NCBI GenBank assembly: GCA_950106755.1 | Contig: CATNNA010000048.1 | Coordinates: 1 to 64,000 of the forward strand | Reading direction: 5' to 3' | Length of the DNA: 64,000 nt | DNA from: Climacium dendroides | Taxonomy: Eukaryota; Streptophyta; Bryopsida; Hypnales; Climaciaceae | Program-made: the position numbers and the translations under genes | The notes under the pieces: model-generated | Database searches by the model: none | Seen by the model: only the letters and a program-made list of their open reading frames with translations | What the model was told of the DNA's origin: nothing | In this document: positions 47,978 through 62,276 of the stretch, piece by piece | Layout: each line of letters opens with the position of its first letter | Position numbering within the stretch: position 1 is the stretch's first letter

Positions 47978-48026
47978 TTTAGGGTTTAGGGTTTAGGGTT
48001 TAGGGTTTAGGGTTTAGGGTTTAGGG
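47978..48026 (+). repeat. Telomere-type tract 1 (copy G)
   Basis: Seven perfect TTTAGGG, about 0.9 kb to the right of junction 2. Confidence 0.97.
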
Positions 48027-48317
48027 TTACAAGGGTGTTCCCAAAAAAATGGCATGTTTTTCTTGGGCTAGGATTTGGGCTACCCCCCCATTATCAATTC
48101 TTGCGCTTCCAATGGAGAAATAAAAAGCCCTAATAGTTTCACCGTTTGTGAGATATAGCAACTTTGACTTTTCGAGGGTGAGTTGACTTTGCTTAGTTTA
48201 GGGTATTTTTGAGTTTTGAGTTGACCTACCCCCTTATTTAACGGTATTGTGAATGCAATGGTGGTGTTGGATGTTTGAAAAAAGTTTAAGGGTTAGGAGT
48301 TATAAGCGTTTCAAAAG

Positions 48318-48419
48318 TTTAGGGTTTAGGGTTTAGGGTTAGGGTTTAGGGTTTAGGGTTTAGGGTTTGGGTTTAGGGTTTAGGGTTAGGGTTTAGGGTT
48401 TAGGGTTTAGGGTTTAGGG
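48318..48419 (+). repeat. Telomere-type tract 2 (copy G)
   Basis: Same variant order as 7,074-7,175. Confidence 0.97.
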
Positions 48420-48804
48420 TTACAAGAGTGTCCCTAGGGGTATGGCCATTTTTTGGGTTTTTTTTTTTGCACCAACCCCTCCATTAGCAACCCTTGTGAA
48501 TTCAAAAATGCAAAAAGGAACCCTAATTTTTTCTCCATTTGTGAGATATAGCAACTTTGACTTTAGGGTCGACAAGTTTGACTTTTCTCTTGCACACACA
48601 ATTTGAAGAATTTTTTGAAGAGAATTATATTTTCGGGTTGGGCTTCATAAGAGCTACCCAAAAATATCTTTTACTTCTAAAAATAGTAACTTTGATTTTT
48701 AGGTTCCTTAAGGAATAGGGTGCATATAAGAGCTTCATGAAAGGCATTTTATTTCATTTTTGATTTGATGAATGGATAGGGTTTTATGTAGGGGTGACAA
48801 CATG

Positions 48805-50170
48805 ACGTGGCACTTTTTGATTGGACGCTCCATGTACAAGTTATGGACGGATGAAGTTTAAAAATCCAAACTTCATCCGTCATTTGCCGCTACATTTGAT
48901 GTTCGATTGGGGGGTGCAAGGTATTTTTGGAAATTGCTCAAGGGCATCTACAAGGTGAAGCTTTTATCTCAATCCAAAAATAGAAAGTTACGAGGGTCAA
49001 AACGAGAGGGGGTTCAAATGCACTTTTGCATGGAGAAGGGCAATTAAAATCCAAGGGCATCGTCACGTAGGTCTTGTCGAGGGGATACCAGAATGACGTG
49101 GCACTCTTCGATTGGACGCTCCATGTACAAGTTATGGATGGATGAAGTTTAAAAATTCAAACTTCATCCATCATTTAGCACTACGTTTGGCGTCCAATTG
49201 GGGAGTGCAAGGTATTTTTGGAAAGTGCTCAAGGGCATCTACAAGGTGAAGCTTTTACCTCAATCCAAAAATAGAAAGTTACGGGGGTCAAAACGAGAGG
49301 GGGTTCAAATGCACTTTTGCATGGAGAAGGGCGATTGAAATCCAAGGGCATCGTCACGTAGGTCTTGTCGAGGGGATTCCAGAATGATGTGGCACTTTTT
49401 GATTGGACGCTCCATGTACAAGTTATGGATGGATGAAGTTTGGAAATCCAAACTTCATCCATCATCTGCCGCTACATTTGATGTCCGATTGGGAGGTGCA
49501 AGGTATTTTTGGAAGTTGCTCAAGGGCATCTACAAGGTGAAGCTTTTATCTCAATCCAAAAATAGAAAGTTACAAGGGTCAAAACGAGAGGGGGTTCAAA
49601 TGCACTTTTGCATAGAAAAGGGCGATTAAAATCCAAGGGCATGGCCACGTAGGTCTTGTCGAGGGGATTCTAGAATGACGTGGCACTCTTCGATTGGACG
49701 CTCCATGTACAAGTTATGGACGGATGAAGTTTAAAAATCCAAATTTCATCCTTCATTTGGCACTACATTTGGTGTCCGATTGGGGGGTGCAAGGTATTTT
49801 TGGAAAGTGCTCAAGGGCATCTACAAGGTGAAGCTTTTACCTCAATCCAAAAATAGAAAGTTACGGGGGTCAAAACGAGAGGGGGTTCAAATGCACTTTT
49901 GCATGGAGAAGGGCGATTGAAATCCAAGGGCATCGTCACGTAGGTCTTGTCGAGGGGATTCCAGAATGACGTGGCACTCTTTGATTGCATGCTCCATGCA
50001 CAAGTTATGGATGGATGAAGTTATGAAATCCAAACTTCATCCATCATTTGCCACTACATTTGGCGTTTGATTGGAGAGCGTTAGGTATTTTCGGAAAGTG
50101 CTCGAGGGCATTTACAAGGTGGTGCATTAATTTGATGCTAAAAATTATAATTTTGTGAGGTCAAAACAAG
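48805..50170 (+). repeat. 291-bp subrepeat array (copy G)
   Basis: Subrepeats start at 48,805, 49,096, 49,387, 49,678 and 49,969. Confidence 0.95.
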
Positions 50171-50185
50171 TGTATTACGAATGTG

Positions 50186-50724
50186 TTGTAGTTTAAAGGA
50201 CCAAGTTAGATAATATTACAAATTTATACGTAAATGTTTGCAATCAAGTCCCAACATAAGACCCATATTCTTTAGGTTTATGGAATTCATGACACTATTA
50301 TTGAACTCAAAGTTTTTTTTGAAATTATAAATGACTATATTTTAAGTGGGTTGTAGTTTGAAGAACCAAAATAAGAATATGTTACAAATTTGTACGTAAG
50401 GGTTTAAAAATAAGTGTACTCATAAGTTCCAAATTCATTAGACTTGTGGAATTCATGAGAATAATTTTGAAATTCATGTTATATTTAAGATTTTTAAATG
50501 AATGTAAGTTAAGAAGGTTGTAATTTAGTGAACCAAATAAGAAAATATCACAAATTTCTACTTATGTGTATAGAATGAAGTGTTCCCACAAGTTATTAAT
50601 TTTCTAATTTTGAGGAATTCATGAGAATAATTTTGAAATTCATGTTATTTTTTAATTTATAAATGAATGTATGTTAGGTGGGCTGTAATTGAGTGAACCA
50701 AATAATCAAATATCACAAATTTCT
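50186..50724 (+). repeat. AT-rich repeats of about 165 bp (copy G)
   Basis: As 8,942-9,480. Confidence 0.85.
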
Positions 50725-50860
50725 ATAGTAAGCAGGTGCCAATATGCGGCGGATATGGTGTAAATCGTTACACCGTTTTACACCATTTCTGACAGGGTGT
50801 ATCGCCCCCGTGTAAATTTGGGTGAAGTTGAAGATATCCGCGGGATTATTGCACCATCTT

Positions 50861-51319
50861 GACTGATTTTTTGCCCTCTTTCCAACGGCACCAATCTCGC
50901 CTTCAAATTCATTGTGGATCAAAAGATATGGGCGTTTGAAACCCACAGTTGCTGCCGCCTACAACCACTTCGGCGACAAAAATCTGCATGAGTTCTTGCT
51001 CAATGTGAGCGAGTTTGGATTGCTTCTCAACTGATTTTGGCTCCTCTTTCCAATGAGACTAGTCTCATGCTCCAATTTGAAGTGGATTGGAAGTTAGGGC
51101 CGGTCTTGGCTTGAAGGTTGCCGGTTTGGGGTTTTGGGGCGACTTCAGCAATGCATATCTTTGCCCATTTTGGCCCGATTCCAGAAATTTCGAACTGGGT
51201 CTGGACCGATTTCTTCTCTTCTTTCCAGTGGTCTAAGTTTCAAGCTCGAATTCTCTACTTGTGAAAAGTTAGAGCTACTGGAGTCTTCAAGTCTTCATGT
51301 TTCGGCCTTTTCGGGGGGT
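50861..51319 (+). repeat. Diverged repeats of about 170 bp (copy G)
   Basis: As 9,617-10,075. Confidence 0.7.
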
Positions 51320-51337
51320 TCAGGCTTCTTTTCTAAA

Positions 51338-51465
51338 CGGGTTACACCCGTGTGACCCGAGTTACACCAGTGTGACCTAGGAGTACACTAGTGTAACCCG
51401 AGATTTATACTAGTGTAACCTGAGATTTCTTGAGTGTAATCCGGGGTTACACCCGTGTGACCCGG
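51338..51465. repeat. Palindromic TTACAC/GTGTAA cluster (copy G)
   Basis: As 10,094-10,221. Confidence 0.85.
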
Positions 51466-52083
51466 CCTCAAGGCGTACACGTATGGTCTGTCCATCGAGA
51501 GGTCGCTTGATCAAAATCGTACAAAGTCACGATACACTATGCAACTTCTTCATGGAGAAAGCAATTCAGGTCTTTGGGAGATCTCTCCAACTGAAACACA
51601 AGAACCCGGGAGGGGTCAGGGTGAATATTGTCATTGTGGTGCCCTCATTCTCATGATCGCCCGACTGAATGGAATCCTTCAAACTTAGGCACTACCACCG
51701 GGAAATCTCCAGATAGGAAGAGGGTATACGGTATTGGGCAGTCATCCTACGATCTCTGGATGAAAACAATAAAAAGGGGAGATTAGGAGGGGTTCAGGGC
51801 ATCCAGAAAGCTCTCGACGTGACATTATTTGAGGGTGACTTGGGTGCAGTTTAGGGGTACAGAGTTAGTAGAAGGGGTTGAACAAGCACTATTTTGGGTT
51901 TTAGATTGGGAAATCTCTCGATACAAATTGGGGTAACTTTCCAACGGTGTAAAGCATGCCTTCTAATTCCTCAAATGCTAAAAGTTTAGGGGGTTTAGGG
52001 CTCGCAGGGTTCACTGTAGCAAGCAACTTGGGGTTCACGGACCCATTTATTTGGGATTTAGTAAAAGATAAAGAAGACGCAAG

Positions 52084-52477
52084 TGTTACACCGACATGAT
52101 TACACCAGCATTACACCACAGCAGCATTACACTGGTGTTATACCACCAGCGTTACACCAACAGGGTTACACTACAACAACGTTACACCACACGAGTGTTA
52201 CACCACAACAGCATTACACTAGTGTTACATCAACGTTGCACGACAGTAGCATTACACTAGTGTTACACCACCAACGTTACACCACACGAGTGTTACACCA
52301 CAGCAACATTACATCACGCAAGTATTACAGCAGCGTTACACCAACATTACACCTGGGTTATACCGACATTACACCCAGGTTACACCGGCGTTACACCGAC
52401 GTTACGCTAGCATTTCATTGTGTTCCACCCGGATTACACCAATATTATACCATCATTACACCCGCGGTACACTAGTG
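52084..52477 (+). repeat. TTACACC minisatellite array 1 (copy H)
   Basis: As 324-717. Confidence 0.9.
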
Positions 52478-53645
52478 TCGTACACGCAATTAGCCGTAAG
52501 TATCCTTACAACGACAAATGGTTGCAAGATGACACGAATTATCGTTCCAGGGAACTTCTAGTAAGATATCAATTGAATTAGAAGCATCCGGATTGGGACT
52601 ACTCACTTAATCCCCCTACTTTCCTACTTTATTCCGGAAACTTAGTACATTCCGGATTCTGTTCCGGATCCGGATGCCTCCGGATCTTAGTTCCGTCTCT
52701 CTTCCGTCACTGGTTTTTGTTGCCTCTGTTTTACCCTCAGAGGGTCCGCCCTTGATCTAGAAAGGGGTGGGGACTCACCACTTGTACAATTATCTTCTCT
52801 ATACTCTAAATCTACTAAACAACACACCCAAGACAACACCGCTGTAGGAGGAGGGAGGAGTATTCTTTCACAGTTTCCGGATTGGCCGATCCGGAATCAG
52901 GTCACACAAAGAAATTCTCACACCTCTCTTTACTACAACGACGGATCCGAACTCATAGACCCAGAGGAATAGAGTCTCAAGGGGAAGACAATGTACCAAG
53001 GGGGAGGTTGGTAGACTTTCCGGAGTAGCGGGAGTTCCTTTCCTTTGGCGGTTGCTTATCTCCGCACAAAACCCTCTTGGTTCTGGACTCGCAGGGCCCT
53101 CCACCTTCTTACCCGGATTGCCGTTCCGGCAATTTAAAAGCACGTCACACTTACACTCCCTTACTAAGCCCGCATCCCTCCCACTCAGCTCCATACCAAG
53201 AGATCCGTAGCCCAAGATCCGGATTCCTCCTCTCCCTCCCTTCTCTTTCTCCAGTACAAGGTTACACACACATGCATACACTCAGCCAAAAGACCCTGTC
53301 TAAGCAAAAGTGCAGCTAGAGGTATCCTGGCTGACTTAGATTAAGAAAAGAAAATTGTAATATATACGTGAAAGCACTAAAACGGAATGGAGTAGGATGG
53401 AATGACAGACAACTAACTTGCCTGCCTTTAAAATACTAACACAAAAACCCAAAGTCAACTCCTAAAAGCCTGAAAAGGAAACCTGGAAATCTAGACAACC
53501 AATCACTGAAAACCCCGGGATATCCGGAAAGATTACTAACTACCGTCCGAGATTGCCGGATTTCTTGACTATCCGCCTAAGATTCCGGAAACCGGGTCCA
53601 TGCTCGGAAATCCGATCCGGATTCTATACTTCTTCTCCTACGAAT

Positions 53646-55595
53646 CTAATGTTTTGGCTTCCGTCCTTTCCTCGAACGGCTCCCCGCTTGGCTGGTAGGC
53701 GTCCCCTTCGTATTCTTTGCTGGTGTGGTTTTTACTATGGCCCGAGTCTGGATATGGCGCGTTGCTGGAGACGGATTGCTGTCGTCTTCGGTTCCGAAAG
53801 TGGAGTGGGCACTCTCTTCCTCAAAATCTTCGATGACTTGAACTTCCTTCTCCTTCTCTGGCGTTGTATCCTCCAATGTTGCGGGTTCGCTTCTTTTTTC
53901 CGGCGTGGTCTCTTGCATGTGCACAAATCCTTTCGGATTAGTCCGAGCCGGATTGGTCATTCCATCGATCCGGTTGATGAGGTCTCCCCTGACTTGATGT
54001 CCCAGAACCTTGAATGATCCGGTCATCAAGTTCGGCATTGTTTGCGACTTGGGGACTTCCGGGGTTGAGAATTTCGGTGGTACCGGAACCGATTTCACGC
54101 TGGACTCAGGTTCCAGTTCCGAAGCTGGCCTCAAATTCAACTCTGTCATCCGCATTTTGCTGGCGGAAGGCTCGGTTGGTGTAAGTACCCCCCTCAATCC
54201 CTCCATCCGGGTTGCACGATCCGCCACTGGTTTCCTTGGGGTACCTGAGACAAAAGGAAGTTCCGGAAAGGTGGAGAAATCCATTGCATGGTTTGGGTCG
54301 ATGGCCGCCAATAGCTGCTGGATCTCCTTCAAAACTCGCTCTATCCTTGCAGTGAAGTCTACGAGGATGGTTACTACCTTGGTTCCGGTAATGTGGCCTT
54401 CCGATATCATCTTCGAGTCAAACAAGGCAGCTTTTGTGATGATGTTGGCTTTGATGTTGATTGCTCCGGATAGATTCTTGACCAGAGCAAGAGCTTCTTT
54501 CTCTTTTTCTTTTGCAGCTGCCATTTCCCCTTCCGCCCAATTCACTCGGGCCTGGAGTTGGTTCTGTTCCACCTCCAACTCCTAGATCCGCTCCTCCCTC
54601 TTCGTCAGATCTTCCAGCTTGGGCAATCGCTTGACAGCTTCCACGATTTGATCTGGCTCCACCTTCAAAACTTCCGCGGTATCTATCACCAAATCCGCCA
54701 GACTATCGTGGAGTACCTTGGCTTCACGTATCCACTCGAGCCCCACATTGAAAAATGCGGATTCCATTTCCACTTCAGGTCCTCTACTGGACTCCCCCCT
54801 CTCCATCGCTTGTGGCTTGGATCGTGACCCCGGATCGGTTGACTTCCTCTTTTTGGTCTTCAGATCGGTCAAACGTTCCTCGGGAAGTTCCTCCAGATCA
54901 GACTCGACCGGATCTTCCGCCTCCTCCCCGGAAAGTCCGTATGACAGGATCGCCTTTCCGGTGTCATACTAGATTACTTCCGCTACACTCAAAAGTTCCT
55001 GTTGATGGTACAGATGAAACAAGTAGGTGCTAACTGGACTCACCTTTGCTCGGGTCACGTGATCTGCTAACTTAGCCACGATTCCGGCTATGACTCTACC
55101 CTAGTGCACCACCCGGTTCTCCATAGCTCCGAAAATAGTATTGGCCACCGTAATGGTAACCTGTGTTGGCTTTTCCGGATACAAGATCGGAATCAGAAAC
55201 TCTAGGATCCGCCTATGTCTCTCGTCCTTGCATTCGCTGATAGCGAATCCGTCCTTAGGGTTTGCAGACCCAGTGAACTTTCCAGCTACAAAACGGTCCA
55301 TCCTCAATGCTAACCTGTTCCCACTCTTCCGGAACTGATAGACGTCCGTCCAGATGTCCTCGGTCCACGCAATTGGCTGCCCTCTCAAAGTGAGCTCATA
55401 CTGATTCGGAACACCGTGAAGTAGCTCTTGAATCATCTCTTCACTCTTAAGGTTCCATGGTCGGTGTAGTAGACTGACACATCCTAACTTAGTTAAGTCC
55501 TCCTCTAACTGCTTGTGTAGTTCTGGGCTATCCGGAATGGCCAGAGAGATAACCCGGGCAGATACCGCTACCTTCCGTATTGGTCCGGATGCCAT
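53646..55595 (-). pseudogene. Broken repeat-associated protein gene (copy H)
   Basis: Full frame with TAG at 55,101-55,103, 54,969-54,971 and 54,582-54,584. Its presence to the right of the inverted block shows that the stops predate the inversion. Confidence 0.75.
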
Positions 55596-56027
55596 AAGAT
55601 CTAAGTGAGAACGAGAGAAAAGTAATTCTACTTCAGTCGCTAACTCACCACTCTTTCTCTCAACTACTCACACAAACAGTCTCAAGAACACAGAACAGGA
55701 AAGTGAAGAGGAAAACCCTAGAAAGACAGCTTAAATACTAAACCGTCTCTTTATGGGTTTAAGGACAACGGCTACATGTTTGTTGTATTAACGGTATCCT
55801 ACTTTCGTAGCTACGAGACCTATACGGTAGGTTCTTGTGTTCCAGGTGAGTCCGAATTCCGGATCCGGATAAGTTCCGGTTACGGGTTGTGCCGAAACGC
55901 TTATTTCCTAATTCAAGCTATCTGGTCCAAAAATCACGCTCTAACTATAAATTTTTTGATTTTTTTTCTATTCTTCGCACCTACTTCTTGTATTATTGAT
56001 CCGTTTCCGAATTCCGGATTCCCACAA

Positions 56028-56370
56028 CTAGCATTTCATTGTATTACACCTGAGTTACACCGGTATTACACCAGCATTACACCCGAGTTACATCGGCGTT
56101 ACACCAGCATTACACTGACATTACACCCAGGTTACACTAGCATTTCATTGGGTTACATCTGGGTTACACCGACATTACACCTGGGTTATACCGGCATTAC
56201 ACCTGGGTTACACCGACATTACACCTGGGTTATACCGGCATTACACCTGGGTTACACCGGCATTACACCTGGGTTACACCGGCATTACACTTGGGTTACA
56301 CCGACATTACACCTGGGTTACACCGGCATTACACCGAAGTCACACCGGCATTACATCCAGGTCACACCGT
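56028..56370 (+). repeat. TTACACC minisatellite array 2 (copy H)
   Basis: As 4,268-4,610; common base C at 56,396. Confidence 0.92.
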
Positions 56371-57016
56371 CGGTTTAGGCACAGGGGTTTAGGGACAGCC
56401 AACAACTCGGGGTTTAGGCCTCATTTCTTTAGGTTTTAGTAAAACATGAAGGAAACACGGAGAAAAGAAGCACCAACATACCGCTAGTACACCTTCTTCA
56501 GGTTTAGAGCCTACACCGTGAGATCTCCCGAAAGAAACCAAAAAAAGGAAGCACCGACATACCGCTATACCTTCTTCGGGTTCAGAAACTACACCATGAG
56601 ATCTCCTGAAAGAAACAAAAAAAAAAGATCAATAAGAAGCACAGTGATAGAGTTCACTGTTTGATCTCTCCAAAAGGAGTAGTTACAAGCACAGTCCCGT
56701 CATCTAGGGATCACTTGATTACAATGATCCTAACACAGTAACAAAGGTCATCGTAGGATCTCCCGAGAAAAAGGGTCACTAGGATATCTCCCAATCGTGT
56801 GATTTCACCTCATCTTTCCAATGGTGAAATCAGTGAAGATTAGGCGGTTTAGGTATTTGGGGTTTAGTGGCAGCTAACATTTTGGGGGGGTTGAGGCCTT
56901 AGTCTTTTGGGTTCTACCAAAACATGAAGGAAACACAAAGAAGGGATGCACCGACATACCGCTACACCTTCTTTGGGTAAGGGCCAATATCGTGAGATCT
57001 CCCGAAAGGGGTCTAT
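56371..57016. repeat. Diverged internal duplications (copy H)
   Basis: As 4,611-5,256. Confidence 0.7.
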
Positions 57017-57212
57017 GATTTGCAAGGCAAGCTAAAGGGCAAAAACTTCACGGCGTAGTGCACTGTCAACAGATAACTGGGTCTCCTTGCAACATAGCGA
57101 TTGCTCACTCTGTTGTTTAGAGGCAGGGTTACATGGACGTCCAGACGGACGTCCAGTGTCTACGTCCGGCGGTTCCCGAATGTCCGCCGACATAGGACGT
57201 TCTGACAGTCCA

Positions 57213-57421
57213 ACGGACGGGGCGAACGGGGAGGCAGACGGGAGGCGGACAGGAGGGCGGACGGGGAGCTGGACGGGAGGGTGGACAGGGAAGGCGGACG
57301 GGGAGCTGGATGGGAGGGCGGATGGGGAGGGCGGACGGGGAGCTGGACGGGAGGGCGAACGGGGAGCTGGACGGGAGGGCAGACGGGGAGGGCGGACGGG
57401 GAGGCGGACGGGGTAGACGGG
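57213..57421 (+). repeat. G-rich minisatellite (copy H)
   Basis: As 5,453-5,661. Confidence 0.9.
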
Positions 57422-58493
57422 TCGGTGAGGGGTTGTCCAATCGGGGCATCTGGTGGAAAATGGGGTAAACTTCCGTGTAGGGATGAAACCATGGGTTTTT
57501 TTCCAAATTTTGGAGAATTGCTAAAGTGGCAATATATGACAAAATAATGTTACTAAATTTTTTAGTATTCATTTATATTTTGGATAGAATTATCTTTTCA
57601 TCCACATATTTAGATGAGTTACATTTGATGTGCGCAATTTCATCCAATTTTTTTTCTTTCAAATTCGAGCAATTTGGCATTATCATCCAATTTTTCTTTA
57701 AATTTAACCTATAGATTTGGTGCAGTCCATTTTTTTTTAGGCATTTGGGCCTTCAATTGGCCCAAGAAAACAATGGTTGATGGTTCAAACAAATTCAATC
57801 ATCCAAATAACCATAGGATGTTGTAACCCCTATATGCCGAAGCCTTATTTTCAAATTTAAACTTCCTTTAATTTGCTCTAAATTGAACAAAGAGCCCACA
57901 TTTTGGTAAGATGTATCAATTTTTTTGGAATTGTAACCATACAAATTCAAACTAGACTTGTTAAAGATTGCATAGGAAAAGAAAGCACAAGAATATCACT
58001 TGTAGAGTGAAAGATTATAACATTTGACAATGATGCTATTAAAATCACAAAAAAAAGTTGAAGCCTTTTTGGCAAGGCAAATCTAAAATGTTGGGGACCC
58101 AAAGAATATGAGGTTAATGGGCCAAACTTGCACTACCCCAATTAATTTACAGCTTTGCAAAATTTACTCTATAATTCTTTAATATGAATTTCCAATATGA
58201 ATTTTCCTCCAAGATCTACTGTATTTGAGGCTCATTTCCAAAAGCTCTTAACACAAAAGAAAAGTCAAGATTGCACAAGGTACCCTTGCATAATATCTCT
58301 TTCAGAAAAATCATTGTCCTTTAATTGCAAGATCGGACTTCTGGAGCCAAAAGTAGACTTCAAAAAGAATTTCCTAAAATTATTACCTCACTAAAATGAT
58401 GAAAAATAGTTAGGTTTTACTGAACTTCTAAGTTTTGCAAACACCATATTTAATATTTTGGTACCTCAAGCATTTAGGGGGTAATTACTATTT

Positions 58494-58542
58494 TTTAGGG
58501 TTTAGGGTTTAGGGTTTAGGGTTTAGGGTTTAGGGTTTAGGG
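58494..58542 (+). repeat. Telomere-type tract 1 (copy H)
   Basis: Seven perfect TTTAGGG. Confidence 0.97.
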
Positions 58543-58833
58543 TTACAAGGGTGTTCCCAAAAAAATGGCATGTTTTTCTTGGGCTAGGATTTGGGCTACC
58601 CCCCCATTATCAATTCTTGCGCTTCCAATGGAGAAATAAAAAGCCCTAATAGTTTCACCGTTTGTGAGATATAGCAACTTTGACTTTTCGAGGGTGAGTT
58701 GACTTTGCTTAGTTTAGGGTATTTTTGAGTTTTGAGTTGACCTACCCCCTTATTTAACGGTATTGTGAATGCAATGGTGGTGTTGGATGTTTGAAAAAAG
58801 TTTAAGGGTTAGGAGTTATAAGCGTTTCAAAAG

Positions 58834-58935
58834 TTTAGGGTTTAGGGTTTAGGGTTAGGGTTTAGGGTTTAGGGTTTAGGGTTTGGGTTTAGGGTTTAGG
58901 GTTAGGGTTTAGGGTTTAGGGTTTAGGGTTTAGGG
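58834..58935 (+). repeat. Telomere-type tract 2 (copy H)
   Basis: Same variant order as 7,074-7,175. Confidence 0.97.
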
Positions 58936-59320
58936 TTACAAGAGTGTCCCTAGGGGTATGGCCATTTTTTGGGTTTTTTTTTTTGCACCAACCCCTCCAT
59001 TAGCAACCCTTGTGAATTCAAAAATGCAAAAAGGAACCCTAATTTTTTCTCCATTTGTGAGATATAGCAACTTTGACTTTAGGGTCGACAAGTTTGACTT
59101 TTCTCTTGCACACACAATTTGAAGAATTTTTTGAAGAGAATTATATTTTCGGGTTGGGCTTCATAAGAGCTACCCAAAAATATCTTTTACTTCTAAAAAT
59201 AGTAACTTTGATTTTTAGGTTCCTTAAGGAATAGGGTGCATATAAGAGCTTCATGAAAGGCATTTTATTTCATTTTTGATTTGATGAATGGATAGGGTTT
59301 TATGTAGGGGTGACAACATG

Positions 59321-60686
59321 ACGTGGCACTTTTTGATTGGACGCTCCATGTACAAGTTATGGACGGATGAAGTTTAAAAATCCAAACTTCATCCGTCATT
59401 TGCCGCTACATTTGATGTTCGATTGGGGGGTGCAAGGTATTTTTGGAAATTGCTCAAGGGCATCTACAAGGTGAAGCTTTTATCTCAATCCAAAAATAGA
59501 AAGTTACGAGGGTCAAAACGAGAGGGGGTTCAAATGCACTTTTGCATGGAGAAGGGCAATTAAAATCCAAGGGCATCGTCACGTAGGTCTTGTCGAGGGG
59601 ATACCAGAATGACGTGGCACTCTTCGATTGGACGCTCCATGTACAAGTTATGGATGGATGAAGTTTAAAAATTCAAACTTCATCCATCATTTAGCACTAC
59701 GTTTGGCGTCCAATTGGGGAGTGCAAGGTATTTTTGGAAAGTGCTCAAGGGCATCTACAAGGTGAAGCTTTTACCTCAATCCAAAAATAGAAAGTTACGG
59801 GGGTCAAAACGAGAGGGGGTTCAAATGCACTTTTGCATGGAGAAGGGCGATTGAAATCCAAGGGCATCGTCACGTAGGTCTTGTCGAGGGGATTCCAGAA
59901 TGATGTGGCACTTTTTGATTGGACGCTCCATGTACAAGTTATGGATGGATGAAGTTTGGAAATCCAAACTTCATCCATCATCTGCCGCTACATTTGATGT
60001 CCGATTGGGAGGTGCAAGGTATTTTTGGAAGTTGCTCAAGGGCATCTACAAGGTGAAGCTTTTATCTCAATCCAAAAATAGAAAGTTACAAGGGTCAAAA
60101 CGAGAGGGGGTTCAAATGCACTTTTGCATAGAAAAGGGCGATTAAAATCCAAGGGCATGGCCACGTAGGTCTTGTCGAGGGGATTCTAGAATGACGTGGC
60201 ACTCTTCGATTGGACGCTCCATGTACAAGTTATGGACGGATGAAGTTTAAAAATCCAAATTTCATCCTTCATTTGGCACTACATTTGGTGTCCGATTGGG
60301 GGGTGCAAGGTATTTTTGGAAAGTGCTCAAGGGCATCTACAAGGTGAAGCTTTTACCTCAATCCAAAAATAGAAAGTTACGGGGGTCAAAACGAGAGGGG
60401 GTTCAAATGCACTTTTGCATGGAGAAGGGCGATTGAAATCCAAGGGCATCGTCACGTAGGTCTTGTCGAGGGGATTCCAGAATGACGTGGCACTCTTTGA
60501 TTGCATGCTCCATGCACAAGTTATGGATGGATGAAGTTATGAAATCCAAACTTCATCCATCATTTGCCACTACATTTGGCGTTTGATTGGAGAGCGTTAG
60601 GTATTTTCGGAAAGTGCTCGAGGGCATTTACAAGGTGGTGCATTAATTTGATGCTAAAAATTATAATTTTGTGAGGTCAAAACAAG
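59321..60686 (+). repeat. 291-bp subrepeat array (copy H)
   Basis: Subrepeats start at 59,321, 59,612, 59,903, 60,194 and 60,485. Confidence 0.95.
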
Positions 60687-60701
60687 TGTATTACGAATGT
60701 G

Positions 60702-61240
60702 TTGTAGTTTAAAGGACCAAGTTAGATAATATTACAAATTTATACGTAAATGTTTGCAATCAAGTCCCAACATAAGACCCATATTCTTTAGGTTTATGGA
60801 ATTCATGACACTATTATTGAACTCAAAGTTTTTTTTGAAATTATAAATGACTATATTTTAAGTGGGTTGTAGTTTGAAGAACCAAAATAAGAATATGTTA
60901 CAAATTTGTACGTAAGGGTTTAAAAATAAGTGTACTCATAAGTTCCAAATTCATTAGACTTGTGGAATTCATGAGAATAATTTTGAAATTCATGTTATAT
61001 TTAAGATTTTTAAATGAATGTAAGTTAAGAAGGTTGTAATTTAGTGAACCAAATAAGAAAATATCACAAATTTCTACTTATGTGTATAGAATGAAGTGTT
61101 CCCACAAGTTATTAATTTTCTAATTTTGAGGAATTCATGAGAATAATTTTGAAATTCATGTTATTTTTTAATTTATAAATGAATGTATGTTAGGTGGGCT
61201 GTAATTGAGTGAACCAAATAATCAAATATCACAAATTTCT
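60702..61240 (+). repeat. AT-rich repeats of about 165 bp (copy H)
   Basis: As 8,942-9,480. Confidence 0.85.
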
Positions 61241-61376
61241 ATAGTAAGCAGGTGCCAATATGCGGCGGATATGGTGTAAATCGTTACACCGTTTTACACC
61301 ATTTCTGACAGGGTGTATCGCCCCCGTGTAAATTTGGGTGAAGTTGAAGATATCCGCGGGATTATTGCACCATCTT

Positions 61377-61835
61377 GACTGATTTTTTGCCCTCTTTCCA
61401 ACGGCACCAATCTCGCCTTCAAATTCATTGTGGATCAAAAGATATGGGCGTTTGAAACCCACAGTTGCTGCCGCCTACAACCACTTCGGCGACAAAAATC
61501 TGCATGAGTTCTTGCTCAATGTGAGCGAGTTTGGATTGCTTCTCAACTGATTTTGGCTCCTCTTTCCAATGAGACTAGTCTCATGCTCCAATTTGAAGTG
61601 GATTGGAAGTTAGGGCCGGTCTTGGCTTGAAGGTTGCCGGTTTGGGGTTTTGGGGCGACTTCAGCAATGCATATCTTTGCCCATTTTGGCCCGATTCCAG
61701 AAATTTCGAACTGGGTCTGGACCGATTTCTTCTCTTCTTTCCAGTGGTCTAAGTTTCAAGCTCGAATTCTCTACTTGTGAAAAGTTAGAGCTACTGGAGT
61801 CTTCAAGTCTTCATGTTTCGGCCTTTTCGGGGGGT
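61377..61835 (+). repeat. Diverged repeats of about 170 bp (copy H)
   Basis: As 9,617-10,075. Confidence 0.7.
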
Positions 61836-61853
61836 TCAGGCTTCTTTTCTAAA

Positions 61854-61981
61854 CGGGTTACACCCGTGTGACCCGAGTTACACCAGTGTGACCTAGGAGT
61901 ACACTAGTGTAACCCGAGATTTATACTAGTGTAACCTGAGATTTCTTGAGTGTAATCCGGGGTTACACCCGTGTGACCCGG
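61854..61981. repeat. Palindromic TTACAC/GTGTAA cluster (copy H)
   Basis: As 10,094-10,221. Confidence 0.85.
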
Positions 61982-62276
61982 CCTCAAGGCGTACACGTAT
62001 GGTCTGTCCATCGAGAGGTCGCTTGATCAAAATCGTACAAAGTCACGATACACTATGCAACTTCTTCATGGAGAAAGCAATTCAGGTCTTTGGGAGATCT
62101 CTCCAACTGAAACACAAGAACCCGGGAGGGGTCAGGGTGAATATTGTCATTGTGGTGCCCTCATTCTCATGATCGCCCGACTGAATGGAATCCTTCAAAC
62201 TTAGGCACTACCACCGGGAAATCTCCAGATAGGAAGAGGGTATACGGTATTGGGCAGTCATCCTACGATCTCTGGA

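Larger units (their letters stand above)
47043..51760 (+). repeat. Macrosatellite unit copy G (unit positions 5799-10516)
   Basis: Forward orientation resumes; unit position equals window position minus 41,244. The left part of the unit, including the gene, both TTACACC minisatellites and the G-rich array, is missing. Confidence 0.97.
51761..62276 (+). repeat. Macrosatellite unit copy H (full)
   Basis: Complete forward unit at an offset of +51,760. I saw no difference from copy A in the translated frames or at the two variant positions. Confidence 0.98.
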